Notes: generated by a model not told the origin, from the letters alone. Numbered from the stretch's first letter, positions 21,830 to 31,118 are shown. The stretch: DNA of 64,000 bases from an uncultured Colwellia sp. (GCA_913062815.1 CAJXWZ010000004.1:124001-188000); one strand, 5' to 3'. Numbers and translations: made by a program.

Positions 21830-22858
21830 CTAATGCTTACTGGTGAGTTCGCCCCGTAGATTAATTTCCATTAAACGACATATCTCATCATAACCAATAT
21901 CTTGGCTAAGTAAGTAATGTAATTTTGTCAGGGTAGCTTCTAATGTCATATCATGACCGCTAATAACACCTGCTTGGCGCAACGCATTGCCAGTGGCATA
22001 TCCAGACATATCAACTGTTCCTTGGATACACTGGCTGCAATTTATTACCACTATTTTTTGCTCTTTCGCTTTAGCTAAACAGGTAAGTAAAGCAGTATCT
22101 TGCGGTGCATTTCCTACCCCGTAACTTCGCAGAATTAGCGCTTTTACTGGTTGCCTTATAACATTTTCAATAACATCACTGCTGATACCTGGATATAAGT
22201 GAACAACACCTATGGGTTGTGGTGTTATGTCTCTGACAGTGACATCTGGCTCTAATTCCACACATGATGAAACTTTACCAGCAATCACATTGATATTGAT
22301 ACCCGCTTCCAATAAGGGAGCCATATTAGGCGAGTCGAAAGCATTAAAACCATCGGCATACGCTTTTATTGAGCGGTTACCACGATAAAGTTTGTTATTA
22401 AAAAACAAACCTACCTCATTAATTGGGTAAGTCGCTGCTACATATATAGCATTGAGTACATTGACCTGACCATCTGAGCGTAATTGACTTAACGGAATCT
22501 GCGAGCCAGTAACTATTATCGGTTTACTTAAATTCTCAAACATAAAAGATAAAGCTGAGCTTGTATATGCCATAGTATCGGTTCCATGTAATACCACAAA
22601 GCCATCATACTCATCATAATGTACCTTTATGTCATCGGCGATACGTTGCCAATCACTCGGTGTCATATTTGAAGAATCAATTAACGGTTGATATTCATTA
22701 ATGGTAAACTCTGGCATCTCATCACGATGAAACTCAGGTAGCGCGTTTATTGACTCTGTTAAGTGCCCATCCACGGGCACATACCCTTGCTCACTTTTTT
22801 TCATTCCTATAGTGCCGCCAGTATAGGCGACATATATTTTCTTTCTTATCAATGTCAT
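21830..22858 (-). CDS. ansA: L-asparaginase I, cytoplasmic
   Basis: Hydrolyses L-asparagine to aspartate and ammonia. The 342-residue product has the two catalytic threonine regions of the family, VAYTGGTIGM near the N terminus and VLHGTDTMAYTSSAL near 90, plus IVTGSQIPLSQLRSDGQVN. There is no signal peptide, which fits the low-affinity cytoplasmic type I enzyme. I use the ATG at 22858, two bases past the sppA stop, rather than the GTG at 22870 inside sppA. sppA followed by ansA is also the gene order in E. coli and indicates an operon. Confidence 0.94.
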   Translation of the reverse strand: MTLIRKKIYVAYTGGTIGMKKSEQGYVPVDGHLTESINALPEFHRDEMPEFTINEYQPLIDSSNMTPSDWQRIADDIKVHYDEYDGFVVLHGTDTMAYTSSALSFMFENLSKPIIVTGSQIPLSQLRSDGQVNVLNAIYVAATYPINEVGLFFNNKLYRGNRSIKAYADGFNAFDSPNMAPLLEAGININVIAGKVSSCVELEPDVTVRDITPQPIGVVHLYPGISSDVIENVIRQPVKALILRSYGVGNAPQDTALLTCLAKAKEQKIVVINCSQCIQGTVDMSGYATGNALRQAGVISGHDMTLEATLTKLHYLLSQDIGYDEICRLMEINLRGELTSKH

Positions 22859-22859
22859 A

Positions 22860-24767
22860 TTAGTGAACACTACAAGCTAAGCAAAGTGTATACATGCCTT
22901 GAGGATCATTAAACTGATTCATTTTGTTTAATTCATTTTGTAACTGAGCAATAAATTGTGTCATTGGCTTCGCGTTTATTTTGGTTGGAGAAGATAAATC
23001 ACTTTCGCTAAATAACGAAGTATTGCTGAGCATAATTGATTTGGCTTCTCCCATGAGTTTTTGCAAAAACTTATTACGTTCAGACACTTCTTTTTCAACT
23101 AACAAGGTGTCATATTTGTCTAACTTAGCTAACTCAGCGGCAGCTACAACGGCATCGGTTAAATTACCTAATTCATCAACCAGACCAAGTTCTTTGGCCT
23201 TTTTACCAGACCAAACTCTACCTTGGGCAATAGCATCAACTTCAGCTAACGTCATATTACGGTTAGTTGAAACTAAGGTGATAAAGTCTTGATAACCTTT
23301 ATTAATACTCAGTTGGAATAACTCCGACATACCTTTTGTTAGTGGTTGAGTTGGTCCAAACCCTGAAATATCAGTGGTACCTACACCATCAGTATGAATA
23401 CCAAGCTTGCCTAACGAATCTTCAAAAGTCATCATCATGCCAAATATACCTATTGAGCCAGTGATAGTTGAAGGTGCAGCATATATTTTATCAGCGGGTG
23501 CAGAAATCCAGTAACCGCCTGATGCAGCATAAGTGCCCATAGAAGCAATAACAGGTTTTCCTGCCGCTTTTAATAATTCAATTTCTTGTCGAATAATTTC
23601 TGATGCAAAAGCACTACCGCCAGGGCTATCTACCCTAAGAACCACGGCTTTTACCTTTTCATTTAAACGCGCTTTACGTAATAATTTTGCCGTAGAGTCA
23701 CCGCCAATATTTCCTGGTTTTTGACTGCCATCTAATATTGTTCCTTTAGCAACGACTATTGCTACTTTGTTTAGCGAAGTGCCTACCGACGATTTTAATG
23801 CTCTGTTATTAGTTGAGGTGACATCTAAATAGTCTTTATAACCAATATGGCTGTAACTCGTGCCTTTTTCATTTTCACCTACCATGCTGATTAGCTCATC
23901 ACGCATTTGGGCGCGTGATTTTAATTGGTCAACCCAGTTATTTTCCAATGCATAGTCGGCAAAACTACTTTTTGCTTTGGTAAATTTTTCAACAAGCGTT
24001 GTGATACTTTCATCAAAGTTCTCAATGCCAAAACCTCTTTGTTTTGCAACGTCTACTTTATACTGATGCCACAAATCATTTAACCATAGTTCATTTGCTT
24101 CTTTGGCTGCTGCAGACATATCGTCACGTAAAAATGGCTCTACCGCAGATTTGAAGGTACCAACTCTGAATATATGTTGATTAATAGCAAGTTTTTCTAA
24201 AGCAGACTTAAAATACATTTTATAGCGACCATAACCATCTAGTAGCATAAAACCCTGTGGGTTTAACCAAATATCATCGGCATAACTTGCAAGGTAATAT
24301 TGATCTTGGCTAAATTGATCGCCTAAAGCGACAACTTTTTTACCTGAAGCTTTAAATTCAATTAAGGCCGCACCGACATCTTGTAGTTTTGTTAAACCAG
24401 CAGAGCGTAGTCCTTGAAGTTGTAATACTAATATTTGTACCCGATCATCATTTTTTGCTTTTGCAATAACATCCAGAACATTAGCTAGTAAAACTTCAGG
24501 CCTATCTTCTTTCTCTCCAAGAGCTTCAGTTAAAAAGGCATCAACAGGGCTGATTTCATGCTTTTGCTCAACAAGATCACCAACCAAATTTAATACTAAC
24601 GCTGTTCTATCTGGCACTTGAATCTTGTTTGTATCACTAGTTAATACCACAATAAAACTAATAAAAAAAACAATAAAGATTACGTTCAACACAAGTGAGC
24701 GGGTTAGGGTAAATAACTTCCATATTCCTGAAAGAATACGTTTAAATAAATTTGCTAATGCATTCAT
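22860..24767 (-). CDS. sppA: Signal peptide peptidase SppA, 67 kDa type
   Basis: Membrane-anchored serine protease that degrades cleaved signal peptides. One N-terminal transmembrane helix (about 25-45) precedes two tandem protease-fold domains. The catalytic Lys is in GTFKSAVEPFLRDDMS (K206) and the nucleophile Ser in GTYAASGGYWISAPAD (S416), matching the E. coli Lys209/Ser409 pair. The frame can start at a TTG at 24785. I use the ATG at 24767, which gives the family-like opening MNALANLFKRILSG and 635 residues. It is followed by ansA with a two-base offset. Confidence 0.95.
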   Translation of the reverse strand: MNALANLFKRILSGIWKLFTLTRSLVLNVIFIVFFISFIVVLTSDTNKIQVPDRTALVLNLVGDLVEQKHEISPVDAFLTEALGEKEDRPEVLLANVLDVIAKAKNDDRVQILVLQLQGLRSAGLTKLQDVGAALIEFKASGKKVVALGDQFSQDQYYLASYADDIWLNPQGFMLLDGYGRYKMYFKSALEKLAINQHIFRVGTFKSAVEPFLRDDMSAAAKEANELWLNDLWHQYKVDVAKQRGFGIENFDESITTLVEKFTKAKSSFADYALENNWVDQLKSRAQMRDELISMVGENEKGTSYSHIGYKDYLDVTSTNNRALKSSVGTSLNKVAIVVAKGTILDGSQKPGNIGGDSTAKLLRKARLNEKVKAVVLRVDSPGGSAFASEIIRQEIELLKAAGKPVIASMGTYAASGGYWISAPADKIYAAPSTITGSIGIFGMMMTFEDSLGKLGIHTDGVGTTDISGFGPTQPLTKGMSELFQLSINKGYQDFITLVSTNRNMTLAEVDAIAQGRVWSGKKAKELGLVDELGNLTDAVVAAAELAKLDKYDTLLVEKEVSERNKFLQKLMGEAKSIMLSNTSLFSESDLSSPTKINAKPMTQFIAQLQNELNKMNQFNDPQGMYTLCLACSVH

Positions 24768-24959
24768 AAATTTTACTAAGATCAAATATAAAGGATTGCT
24801 TTATATTACCTTAATCCGCTATTAAATTGACCAATAGATTGTAAATAAATGCGTATTTCCTATATTGATTTATAGATAGGTGATAACGTTGAAAGTAATA
24901 ATGATTTGCGCGGTTCTTATACCCTAAAATATGTTACTTAATTATTGGGAACAACTACT

Positions 24960-25646
24960 ATGACTTTATTGTTAAACACTTATCAAAGTTTTCTAAAAAG
25001 ATTACCTTTCTTTGATGGTATTCCTGCGTTGTTATTACGTTTATATTTGGCCCCTATCTTTATAATGGCGGGTTACAGTAAAACACAAATGTTAAATCCC
25101 GATGTAACCGGACTTTCCTCAATTATGGCAGACCCAAACATCATTGCTTGGTTTGGTAATAATGACTGGGGTTTAGGCTTGCCATTTCCGGCACTGTTGG
25201 CGAATCTTGTTATTATAGTTGAATTTTTTGGCGGTTGGTTATTGCTTGTTGGTGCATTAACGCGTTTAATTTCGATTCCATTAATGTTTACCATGATAGT
25301 AGCGGCAACAAGTGTACATGCTGAAAATGGCTGGTTTGCTATTACTCCCACTAATCCAGATATTAGCGCAGCAAAGGTAGTAAGTTGGCTTGGTATAAAG
25401 CAAGCACAAGTTAGTTTAGATAACAGTACTCAGACAGCCAATCGTCTTGGTAAAATGCGTGAGATTTTGGCAGAAAATGGCAACACTGATTGGTTGTATG
25501 AGAAAGGAAATATTGTTGTTCTTAACAATGGTATTGAATTTTCAACTACTTACTTCATTATGTTGCTAGCATTATTTTTTATTGGAGCAGGGCGCTACAC
25601 TAGCTTTGATTATTATTTAGCTAAGCGACTATTAGTAAGAGGTTAA
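24960..25646 (+). CDS. DoxX family membrane protein
   Basis: Integral membrane protein with four or five helices. The DoxX core appears as ALLLRLYLAPIFIMAGYSKTQ near 25-45 and LLANLVIIVEFFGGWLLLVGALTRLISIPLMF near 80-110. About 80 residues of soluble insertion (ITPTNPDISAAKVVSWLGIK onward) follow before a last helix. DoxX proteins have been linked to thiosulfate oxidation or oxidative stress in other bacteria, but the function here is unknown. A TTG at 24945 would add five residues; the ATG at 24960 has GGGA about 10 bp upstream. Confidence 0.8.
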   Translation: MTLLLNTYQSFLKRLPFFDGIPALLLRLYLAPIFIMAGYSKTQMLNPDVTGLSSIMADPNIIAWFGNNDWGLGLPFPALLANLVIIVEFFGGWLLLVGALTRLISIPLMFTMIVAATSVHAENGWFAITPTNPDISAAKVVSWLGIKQAQVSLDNSTQTANRLGKMREILAENGNTDWLYEKGNIVVLNNGIEFSTTYFIMLLALFFIGAGRYTSFDYYLAKRLLVRG

Positions 25647-25675
25647 TCACTTTGAATTTATAGCTTTAACTGCAA

Positions 25676-25704
25676 GTGACTAAATAGCCGCGCTATTTAG
25701 TCAC
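25676..25704. terminator. Perfect inverted repeat between convergent genes, probable terminator
   Basis: A 13-bp perfect stem GTGACTAAATAGC / GCTATTTAGTCAC with a 3-nt loop lies between the convergent DoxX and EamA genes. It lacks a strong T-run on either side, so intrinsic termination is only likely. Confidence 0.5.
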
Positions 25705-25713
25705 TTCTTATTG

Positions 25714-26643
25714 TTAACTTTCTTTAACTATAGCTTTTTTGACATATATTAACGTTAGTTTTGACTTTGTCATAACAAATTCTCCCCAGTGATATATGGC
25801 TAGACCTAACGTAACCAATAGGGCACCTAAAATTAAATTTTGATTAATAACTTCGTTATTTAGTACAGATCCTAAAGTTAAGGCAATGATCGGTGTAATC
25901 AGCGTGATTAAAGCAACTGTACTTGCAGTTAACCGCTGTAAAACAAAGAAATAGGCGAAAAAACCGATTAATGAACCAAACACACCTAAATAAATAGTTG
26001 CCCAAATTGAGCGCACCTGCCATTCAGTTGTATCTAGACTACCATCAAGTAAAATCCAGTTAATTATGAACAAAGGCAAAGATAAAGTTAATGCACCCAC
26101 GGTTGTTGCCATTGGGTGAATTGCTAATGAAACACTTTTAACCAATACACTGCTTAAGCTAAATAGAAAGACTGCTATAAGCACAAAAACTAAGCCATAA
26201 ATGCTATCGCTATTTAGCGAGAAATTATCCGCACAAACTAATGCTAAACCGATAAAAGATAACAACATGGATAATTTTTTTAAGTTTGAGATCTTAGGTT
26301 CAGCGAGTATTCTTCGAGCCAAAATTGCCGATAAAACCGGGGCTAAACCAAAGACCAGCGAAAGTACCCCTGATGGTAAATATGTAGCAGCTAAATAAGA
26401 AAAAGACATACCACCAAAAATTCCCAGCGCGGAATAACTATATAAACGTAGTGCTTTTTTATGCCATGGCAATGCTATGTTGCGAATGAAAATTATGATT
26501 GCGCCAAGTATCACCGCAATTAACATACGTAATAAAACCGCCATGGTTGGATTGATTGACTCACTGCTCCAAACGATACCCAAAGGGGTAGTTGACCAAA
26601 TTAACAATACGGCTAAATAGGCAATAGATACTTGCATTTTCAC
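25714..26643 (-). CDS. EamA/DMT family transporter
   Basis: Drug/metabolite-transporter superfamily protein, 309 residues with ten predicted transmembrane helices in two EamA repeats. The first starts AYLAVLLIWSTTPLGIVWSSE, with the usual W-S-x-x-P, and the second starts YGLVFVLIAVFLFSLSSVLVK. The ATG at 26643 has AAAGGAGAG just upstream, a very strong ribosome-binding site. Upstream lie a terminator hairpin pointing toward the gene and other leader elements, described separately, so expression is probably conditional. Substrate unknown; amino acid or metabolite export is the usual role. Confidence 0.87.
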   Translation of the reverse strand: MKMQVSIAYLAVLLIWSTTPLGIVWSSESINPTMAVLLRMLIAVILGAIIIFIRNIALPWHKKALRLYSYSALGIFGGMSFSYLAATYLPSGVLSLVFGLAPVLSAILARRILAEPKISNLKKLSMLLSFIGLALVCADNFSLNSDSIYGLVFVLIAVFLFSLSSVLVKSVSLAIHPMATTVGALTLSLPLFIINWILLDGSLDTTEWQVRSIWATIYLGVFGSLIGFFAYFFVLQRLTASTVALITLITPIIALTLGSVLNNEVINQNLILGALLVTLGLAIYHWGEFVMTKSKLTLIYVKKAIVKES

Positions 26644-26700
26644 TCTCCTTTTTTTATTGCGATTATTAACGGCAGTACTTTGGCGGCATTTGCTTTAAAC

Positions 26701-26740
26701 ATAAAAAAAGCCGCAAAAGATAAATTCTGCGGCTTTAATT
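26701..26740 (-). terminator. Terminator/attenuator hairpin upstream of the EamA gene
   Basis: Stem AAAGCCGCA (26707-26715) / TGCGGCTTT (26728-26736); read leftward it is followed by a run of seven T residues. It lies 64 bp before the EamA start on the same strand, and no standard leftward gene lies upstream. It therefore either ends a small transcript or attenuates EamA expression. Confidence 0.75.
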
Positions 26741-26745
26741 TAATG

Positions 26746-26826
26746 TTAGATATCTTTAATTACTGTTTCTAACTTGAACGCTCCGCATTTAAAAGCCATA
26801 AAAGAATGACTTGATTCTGCCAACAT
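26746..26826 (-). CDS. Possible 26-residue leader peptide before the EamA gene
   Basis: An ATG at 26826 opens 26 codons (reading MLAESSHSFMAFKCGAF and onward to VIKDI) that stop six bases before the leader terminator begins its stem region. No clear ribosome-binding site precedes it, and there is no run of one amino acid as in classical attenuators. Position is the only support: it sits between an upstream hairpin and the terminator. I consider it speculative. Confidence 0.25.
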   Translation of the reverse strand: MLAESSHSFMAFKCGAFKLETVIKDI

Positions 26827-27039
26827 GACGTTGTCAGAATTAAGTTTCGATTGAGCTTTATATTATTAGCAAGGTAGTTACTAATGGCGATAACGTTTTT
26901 CATAAATAGATTACAGAATTAACTTTTAATTTGCTTAAGCAATGTGCCTTCATATTGCTGTTAGCGATAAATTAAGTCAAGTAAATAATAAGGCAATTTA
27001 TTAAATATATTTAGTGCAGGAATAAAAGCTTAGAGATAA

Positions 27040-27062
27040 ACTAAAGTTACTTTTACTTTAGT
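27040..27062 (+). promoter_or_regulatory. Palindrome upstream of the nitroreductase gene
   Basis: ACTAAAGT (27040-27047) and ACTTTAGT (27055-27062) form a perfect 8-7-8 palindrome ending 14 bp before the ATG at 27077. It could be a repressor operator. No regulator gene is adjacent. Confidence 0.35.
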
Positions 27063-27076
27063 CAATAATAATCCAT

Positions 27077-27619
27077 ATGAAAGGTATAGAATTACTTTTA
27101 CAGCGCCAATCTAATCCACTTCTTACTTCCCCAATGCCAACAAGTGAAGACGTTGATAAAATTCTTGCAGCAGCAATGCGTGTGCCCGATCACGCCTGCT
27201 TGCAACCTTGGCATTTTACTGTGGTTTTCAATGACGGTTTACAACGATTAAGTGACCTATTTGTAGCAAGCAGTGATATGGCGAAAGCGAATTTAGACAA
27301 AATATCAAAAATGCCTTTTAGAGCGCCAATGATCATTGTTATTAGTACTAAGTTTGTGCCTCATGAAAAAGTACCAAAACAGGAGCAACTAATTGCGGCC
27401 GGTTGCTGTGCTCACGCAATGCAAATGGCCGCATTTGCTTTGGGTTACGGTGCTATGTGGCGAACAGGCGATTTAGCCTATAATCCAGCCGTTAAACAAG
27501 GTTTGAATATTGAAGTGCAAGATGAAATTGTTGGTTTTTTATATTTAGGTACTGAAAGTAGGACTTTGCCATTAAAACCAGCTAAACAAGTTGAAAGTAA
27601 AGTGAGCTTTTGGCAGTAA
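27077..27619 (+). CDS. NAD(P)H nitroreductase, YdjA-like
   Basis: FMN-dependent nitroreductase-fold protein of 180 residues. The opening MKGIELLLQRQSNPLL and the FMN/phosphate-binding region AAAMRVPDHACLQPWHF are those of the compact YdjA subfamily. The C-terminal GAMWRTGDLAYNPAVKQGL and FLYLGT complete the fold. The natural substrate is unknown; family members reduce nitroaromatics and related electrophiles in vitro. It is transcribed alone and preceded by a palindrome. Confidence 0.88.
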   Translation: MKGIELLLQRQSNPLLTSPMPTSEDVDKILAAAMRVPDHACLQPWHFTVVFNDGLQRLSDLFVASSDMAKANLDKISKMPFRAPMIIVISTKFVPHEKVPKQEQLIAAGCCAHAMQMAAFALGYGAMWRTGDLAYNPAVKQGLNIEVQDEIVGFLYLGTESRTLPLKPAKQVESKVSFWQ

Positions 27620-27632
27620 CAATGAAAGAGTA

Positions 27633-27673
27633 GTCGAGTTAATAGTAATCATAAAAGACACTATTAACTCGAC
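27633..27673. terminator. 14-bp perfect inverted repeat between convergent genes
   Basis: GTCGAGTTAATAGT (27633-27646) pairs perfectly with ACTATTAACTCGAC (27660-27673) around a 13-nt loop, just after the nitroreductase stop. It lacks a T-run, so it may act as a terminator helper or as an mRNA 3' stem. Confidence 0.5.
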
Positions 27674-27684
27674 AATGACTACAA

Positions 27685-27741
27685 CTAAAAGGCGGCGTTA
27701 TTTGAGATTATCGGTAAAAGAATCACATCACCAACGTTTTG
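27685..27741 (-). pseudogene. Decayed duplicate of the asnS 3' end
   Basis: Read leftward, 18 codons plus stop encode QNVGDVILLPIISNNAAF. The intact asnS ends [18 protein letters not shown], so 12 of 18 positions agree and the stop is in register. The copy lies about 70 bp beyond the asnS stop, in the same orientation, and similarity fades upstream of it. It is best explained as the remnant of a tandem asnS duplication. Confidence 0.75.
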
Positions 27742-27813
27742 CCTTTCCATAGCTTAGCTGTTGCCATATCTGTTATATAAACACAAAACGCTTATGTCCT
27801 AGCCTTAATTTAA

Positions 27814-29214
27814 CTAAAAAGCGGCGTTATTTGGTGTCCTAGGGAAAGGGATCACATCACGTACGTTTTGCATACCGGTCGCATAGGCAACAAGACGCTC
27901 AAAACCTAGACCAAAGCCAGAATGTGGTACTGTACCGTAACGACGAAGATCTCGGTACCAACTGTAATCATCAACATCTAAGCCCATTTCACCTAAGCGA
28001 CTATCAAGCACATCAAGACGTTCTTCACGTTGACTACCACCAATGATTTCACCAATACCAGGTGCTAGAATATCCATGGCAGCTACAGTTTTACCGTCAT
28101 CGTTCAAACGCATATAGAATGATTTAATATCTTTCGGGTAATTTTGTAAAACCACAGGGCCGTTAAAGTGTTCTTCAGCTAAAAAGCGTTCATGTTCTGA
28201 ATTTAGATCAACACCCCAAGAAACCGGATTTTCGAATTTCTTACCACAATTTTCTAAAATGGTGATGGCATCGGTGTAATCTAAGCGAACAAAATCTGTG
28301 TCAATTACAGATGTTAAACGATCAATAACCGTTTTATCTACACGTTGTTGGAAGAAAGCAATATCATCGGCTCTTTCATCTAATACAGCTTTTAATACAT
28401 ATTTAAGCATTTCTTCAGCTAAATCGGCTGCATCTGATAAATTGGCAAAAGCGATTTCTGGCTCTACCATCCAAAACTCAGCTAAGTGTCGAGAAGTATT
28501 AGAGTTTTCAGCTCTAAAAGTAGGGCCAAAAGTATATACTTTTGATAACGCGTTACAGTACGTTTCAACATTTAACTGTCCAGAAACAGTTAAAAAGGTT
28601 TCTTTACCAAAAAAGTCCTTACTGTAATCTACGCCGCCTTTATCATCTCTTGGTAGGTTTTCCATATCTAAGGTACTAACACGGAACATTTCACCGGCAC
28701 CTTCACAATCACTACCGGTAATAAGTGGCGTGCTGATCCAAAAGTAACCTTTCGAATGCAAAAAGCGATGTATGGCTTGTGCTAAACAGTTACGAACGCG
28801 CGTTACTGCACCACCAATATTGGTACGGGCACGTAAATGCGCTTGTTCGCGCAAAAACTCAATACTGTGACGCTTAGCAGCCATTGGGTAAGTATCAGGG
28901 TCTTCAACAAAACCTAATACTTCAACTGCGCTGGCTTGAATTTCAAACGACTGACCTTTACCTGGCGATTCTACCAAGGTACCGGTAATCTTTACTGAAC
29001 AACCAGTCGTTAACTTAAGAACATCTTCTTGATAATTATTAAGATCACTAGGTACGATAGCTTGAATAGCATCAAAGCATGAGCCGTCATGGATAGCTAA
29101 AAAAGAAATGCCCGCTTTAGAATCACGTCGAGTTCTAATCCAACCGTGTACGGAAATAGTTTCATCAACAGGATATTTTCCCGCTAATACATCAGTAATT
29201 GCTATAACTGACAT
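27814..29214 (-). CDS. asnS: Asparagine--tRNA ligase
   Basis: AsnRS charges tRNA-Asn. The 466-residue product has an N-terminal OB-fold anticodon-binding domain (about 1-110, [25 protein letters not shown]). The class IIb catalytic domain includes motif 2 [26 protein letters not shown] and motif 3 [25 protein letters not shown]. The ATG at 29214 follows AAGAGGTCATT. Its 3' end is partly duplicated just downstream. Confidence 0.98.
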   Translation of the reverse strand: MSVIAITDVLAGKYPVDETISVHGWIRTRRDSKAGISFLAIHDGSCFDAIQAIVPSDLNNYQEDVLKLTTGCSVKITGTLVESPGKGQSFEIQASAVEVLGFVEDPDTYPMAAKRHSIEFLREQAHLRARTNIGGAVTRVRNCLAQAIHRFLHSKGYFWISTPLITGSDCEGAGEMFRVSTLDMENLPRDDKGGVDYSKDFFGKETFLTVSGQLNVETYCNALSKVYTFGPTFRAENSNTSRHLAEFWMVEPEIAFANLSDAADLAEEMLKYVLKAVLDERADDIAFFQQRVDKTVIDRLTSVIDTDFVRLDYTDAITILENCGKKFENPVSWGVDLNSEHERFLAEEHFNGPVVLQNYPKDIKSFYMRLNDDGKTVAAMDILAPGIGEIIGGSQREERLDVLDSRLGEMGLDVDDYSWYRDLRRYGTVPHSGFGLGFERLVAYATGMQNVRDVIPFPRTPNNAAF

Positions 29215-29386
29215 GTAATGACCTCTTATATATTATCTAATTCTTGAAAAGTTGCATTTACGCAAAAAATGGGGTGATATGTTACCGTGACTATTATGTT
29301 TAACAAGTAATAATTGCTAAATTCATTAACATTATTGAAAAAACTTAATTAATTGTGCCAATAAATGAATAAAAGTTGAAACCTGA

Positions 29387-29779
29387 ATGAAACTAGCGCG
29401 ACAATCACCAAAAGAAGAACGGCGTAAATCAGTCGACTTTTGGATATATCTAGCAAGAACGCTTACCATTGTAAGTTGGCTTGCATTTTTAGTCGCGCTG
29501 AATATTTCCTATTTTGTTGCTCCTGAAACCGATTTTGGCGTTTTGCGCTATCATCAGATTGAAGTAAGAAAATTCTGGTTAACGCCGTTAACGGGCTATT
29601 TATATATTATTATTTGGTCTAGTGCTGCTGGTAGCTACACGGCTATTCTCATCGATAAATATCGTAGTAGAAGAGGCTATGATAATCCATATTATAATTT
29701 ATACTTTTTGCTTATCGTAAACTTAATTTGGTTATCGGTAATATTACAGCATGTGCTAAAGACGGCTGGCATTATATAA
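29387..29779 (+). CDS. Conserved hypothetical membrane protein
   Basis: Product of 130 residues with a charged N terminus (MKLARQSPKEERRKSVDFW) and three predicted transmembrane helices (about 25-45, 70-90 and 105-125). A conserved-looking polar loop with DKYRSRRGYDNPYYN separates the last two. I do not recognise a family with certainty. Its last eight bases overlap the convergent bioA stop. No operon partner is visible. Confidence 0.7.
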   Translation: MKLARQSPKEERRKSVDFWIYLARTLTIVSWLAFLVALNISYFVAPETDFGVLRYHQIEVRKFWLTPLTGYLYIIIWSSAAGSYTAILIDKYRSRRGYDNPYYNLYFLLIVNLIWLSVILQHVLKTAGII

Positions 29780-31085
29780 AACAATTATCTTCTGCTAACA
29801 CCGTTGCCATTGCCCCAACTAACGTCTTCATTTGCGCTTTGTTAATAATAAGTGGCGGAATGATGTAAATGAGTTTACCAAAAGGACGAATCCATACGCC
29901 TAACTCAACAAAACGTTTCTGAATTGTCGCTACATTTACAGGGCTGATACACTCGATTGCACCAATAGACCCTAATACGCGAGCCTCTTTGACTCGAGCA
30001 TGTGACTTTAATGGTAACAATAATGTTATGAGTTCTTGTTCAATATTGGCGACTTGCTGTTGCCAATTGTTCTCAAACAACAAATCAATACTAGCATTAG
30101 CAACAGCACAGGCTAATGCATTCCCCATAAATGTTGGCCCATGCATAAAACAACCGGCGTCACCATTACTGATGGTTTCTGCAACTATGCTGCTACACAA
30201 AGTTGCTGCTAGGGTTATATATCCGCCGGTAAGTGTTTTACCTAAGCACATAATATCGGGGCTGATGTCTGCCCATTCACAAGCAAATAATTTCCCTGTG
30301 CGGCCAAACCCTGTGGCTATTTCATCAACAATGAGTAAAACATCGTATTGATCACATAACTTGCGACAGGCTTTTAGGTATTGCGGATGATAAAATCTCA
30401 TGCCACCGGTACCTTGAACGATAGGTTCAATGATAAATGCGGCTATTTCGCTATGGTGCTGCTCAAACAACTCGGCTAGTTTTTCTATATCGTTTTCTTG
30501 CCATGTTTCGCCGAACATGCAACTAGGGGCTGGTGCAAAGATATTCTTCATTAATACTTTATCGAATATTTGGTGCATGCCAGTAACTGGATCACAAACA
30601 GACATTGCTGCAAAGGTATCGCCATGATAACCATTTCGAACGGTTAGTAACTTAGCTTTATCTGCTTTACCTTGTGCTTGTTGAAATTGAAGCGCCATTT
30701 TAATCGCTACCTCAACCGCAACCGAGCCTGAATCACTTAGAAATACTCGGTCTAAACCCGCAGGGGTCAATTGCACAAGCTTTTTACACAGTTCAATAGC
30801 ACTGTTGTGAGTTAAACCACCAAACATAACATGCGACATTTTTGTTGATTGTTCTATAAGCGCCGCATTAAGTTTAGGGTGATTATATCCATGTAAAACG
30901 GACCACCAAGATGACATGCCATCAATTAACTTTTCACCATCTGCTAATTTTAAATAAACACCATTAGCGCTTTCAACATGATAAGAAGGTAAAGGAGACG
31001 ACATTGAAGTATAAGGATGCCAAACATGTTTTTTATCAAATTCCAATAAAGTAAGTTGAGACTCTTCTGTTTGTTTTTTGCTCAT
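29772..31085 (-). CDS. bioA: Adenosylmethionine--8-amino-7-oxononanoate transaminase
   Basis: BioA makes 7,8-diaminopelargonic acid using SAM as amino donor and PLP as cofactor. The product has the family N terminus [20 protein letters not shown], the PLP Asp region [21 protein letters not shown] and the Schiff-base Lys in [19 protein letters not shown] near 275. The open frame extends upstream to 31214, but those codons run into the bioB start. The ATG at 31085 gives 437 residues and the usual start. An ATG at 31118 ([11 protein letters not shown]) is possible; neither has a clear ribosome-binding site. A BirA-like operator lies immediately upstream. Confidence 0.93.
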   Translation of the reverse strand: MSKKQTEESQLTLLEFDKKHVWHPYTSMSSPLPSYHVESANGVYLKLADGEKLIDGMSSWWSVLHGYNHPKLNAALIEQSTKMSHVMFGGLTHNSAIELCKKLVQLTPAGLDRVFLSDSGSVAVEVAIKMALQFQQAQGKADKAKLLTVRNGYHGDTFAAMSVCDPVTGMHQIFDKVLMKNIFAPAPSCMFGETWQENDIEKLAELFEQHHSEIAAFIIEPIVQGTGGMRFYHPQYLKACRKLCDQYDVLLIVDEIATGFGRTGKLFACEWADISPDIMCLGKTLTGGYITLAATLCSSIVAETISNGDAGCFMHGPTFMGNALACAVANASIDLLFENNWQQQVANIEQELITLLLPLKSHARVKEARVLGSIGAIECISPVNVATIQKRFVELGVWIRPFGKLIYIIPPLIINKAQMKTLVGAMATVLAEDNCFI

Positions 31086-31118
31086 ATGTAAACTAAATCT
31101 TTTGCTTGTTGTTGACAT
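31086..31118. promoter_or_regulatory. Candidate BirA operator in the bioA-bioB divergent region
   Basis: Half-sites ATGTAAACT (31086-31094) and TGTTGACAT (31110-31118) form a dyad with a 15-nt spacer. They resemble the proteobacterial BirA signal TTGTAAACC...GGTTTACAA. The site lies between the bioA and bioB starts, touching the bioA ATG. Confidence 0.55.

Larger units (their letters stand above)
26644..27076. other. Intergenic region with EamA leader and nitroreductase promoter
   Basis: No conventional gene is seen. The leftward half (26644-26840) holds the EamA leader: a terminator hairpin, a 26-codon open frame and an 11-bp hairpin with one mismatch at 26814-26840 (arms ATTCTGCCAAC / GTTGTCAGAAT). 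The rightward half ends in a perfect palindrome (27040-27062) directly before the nitroreductase gene. Confidence 0.5.

Noticed and set aside
29989..30351. Rightward 120-codon frame inside bioA
   Set aside because: Fully antisense to conserved bioA codons, with no start signal or domain.
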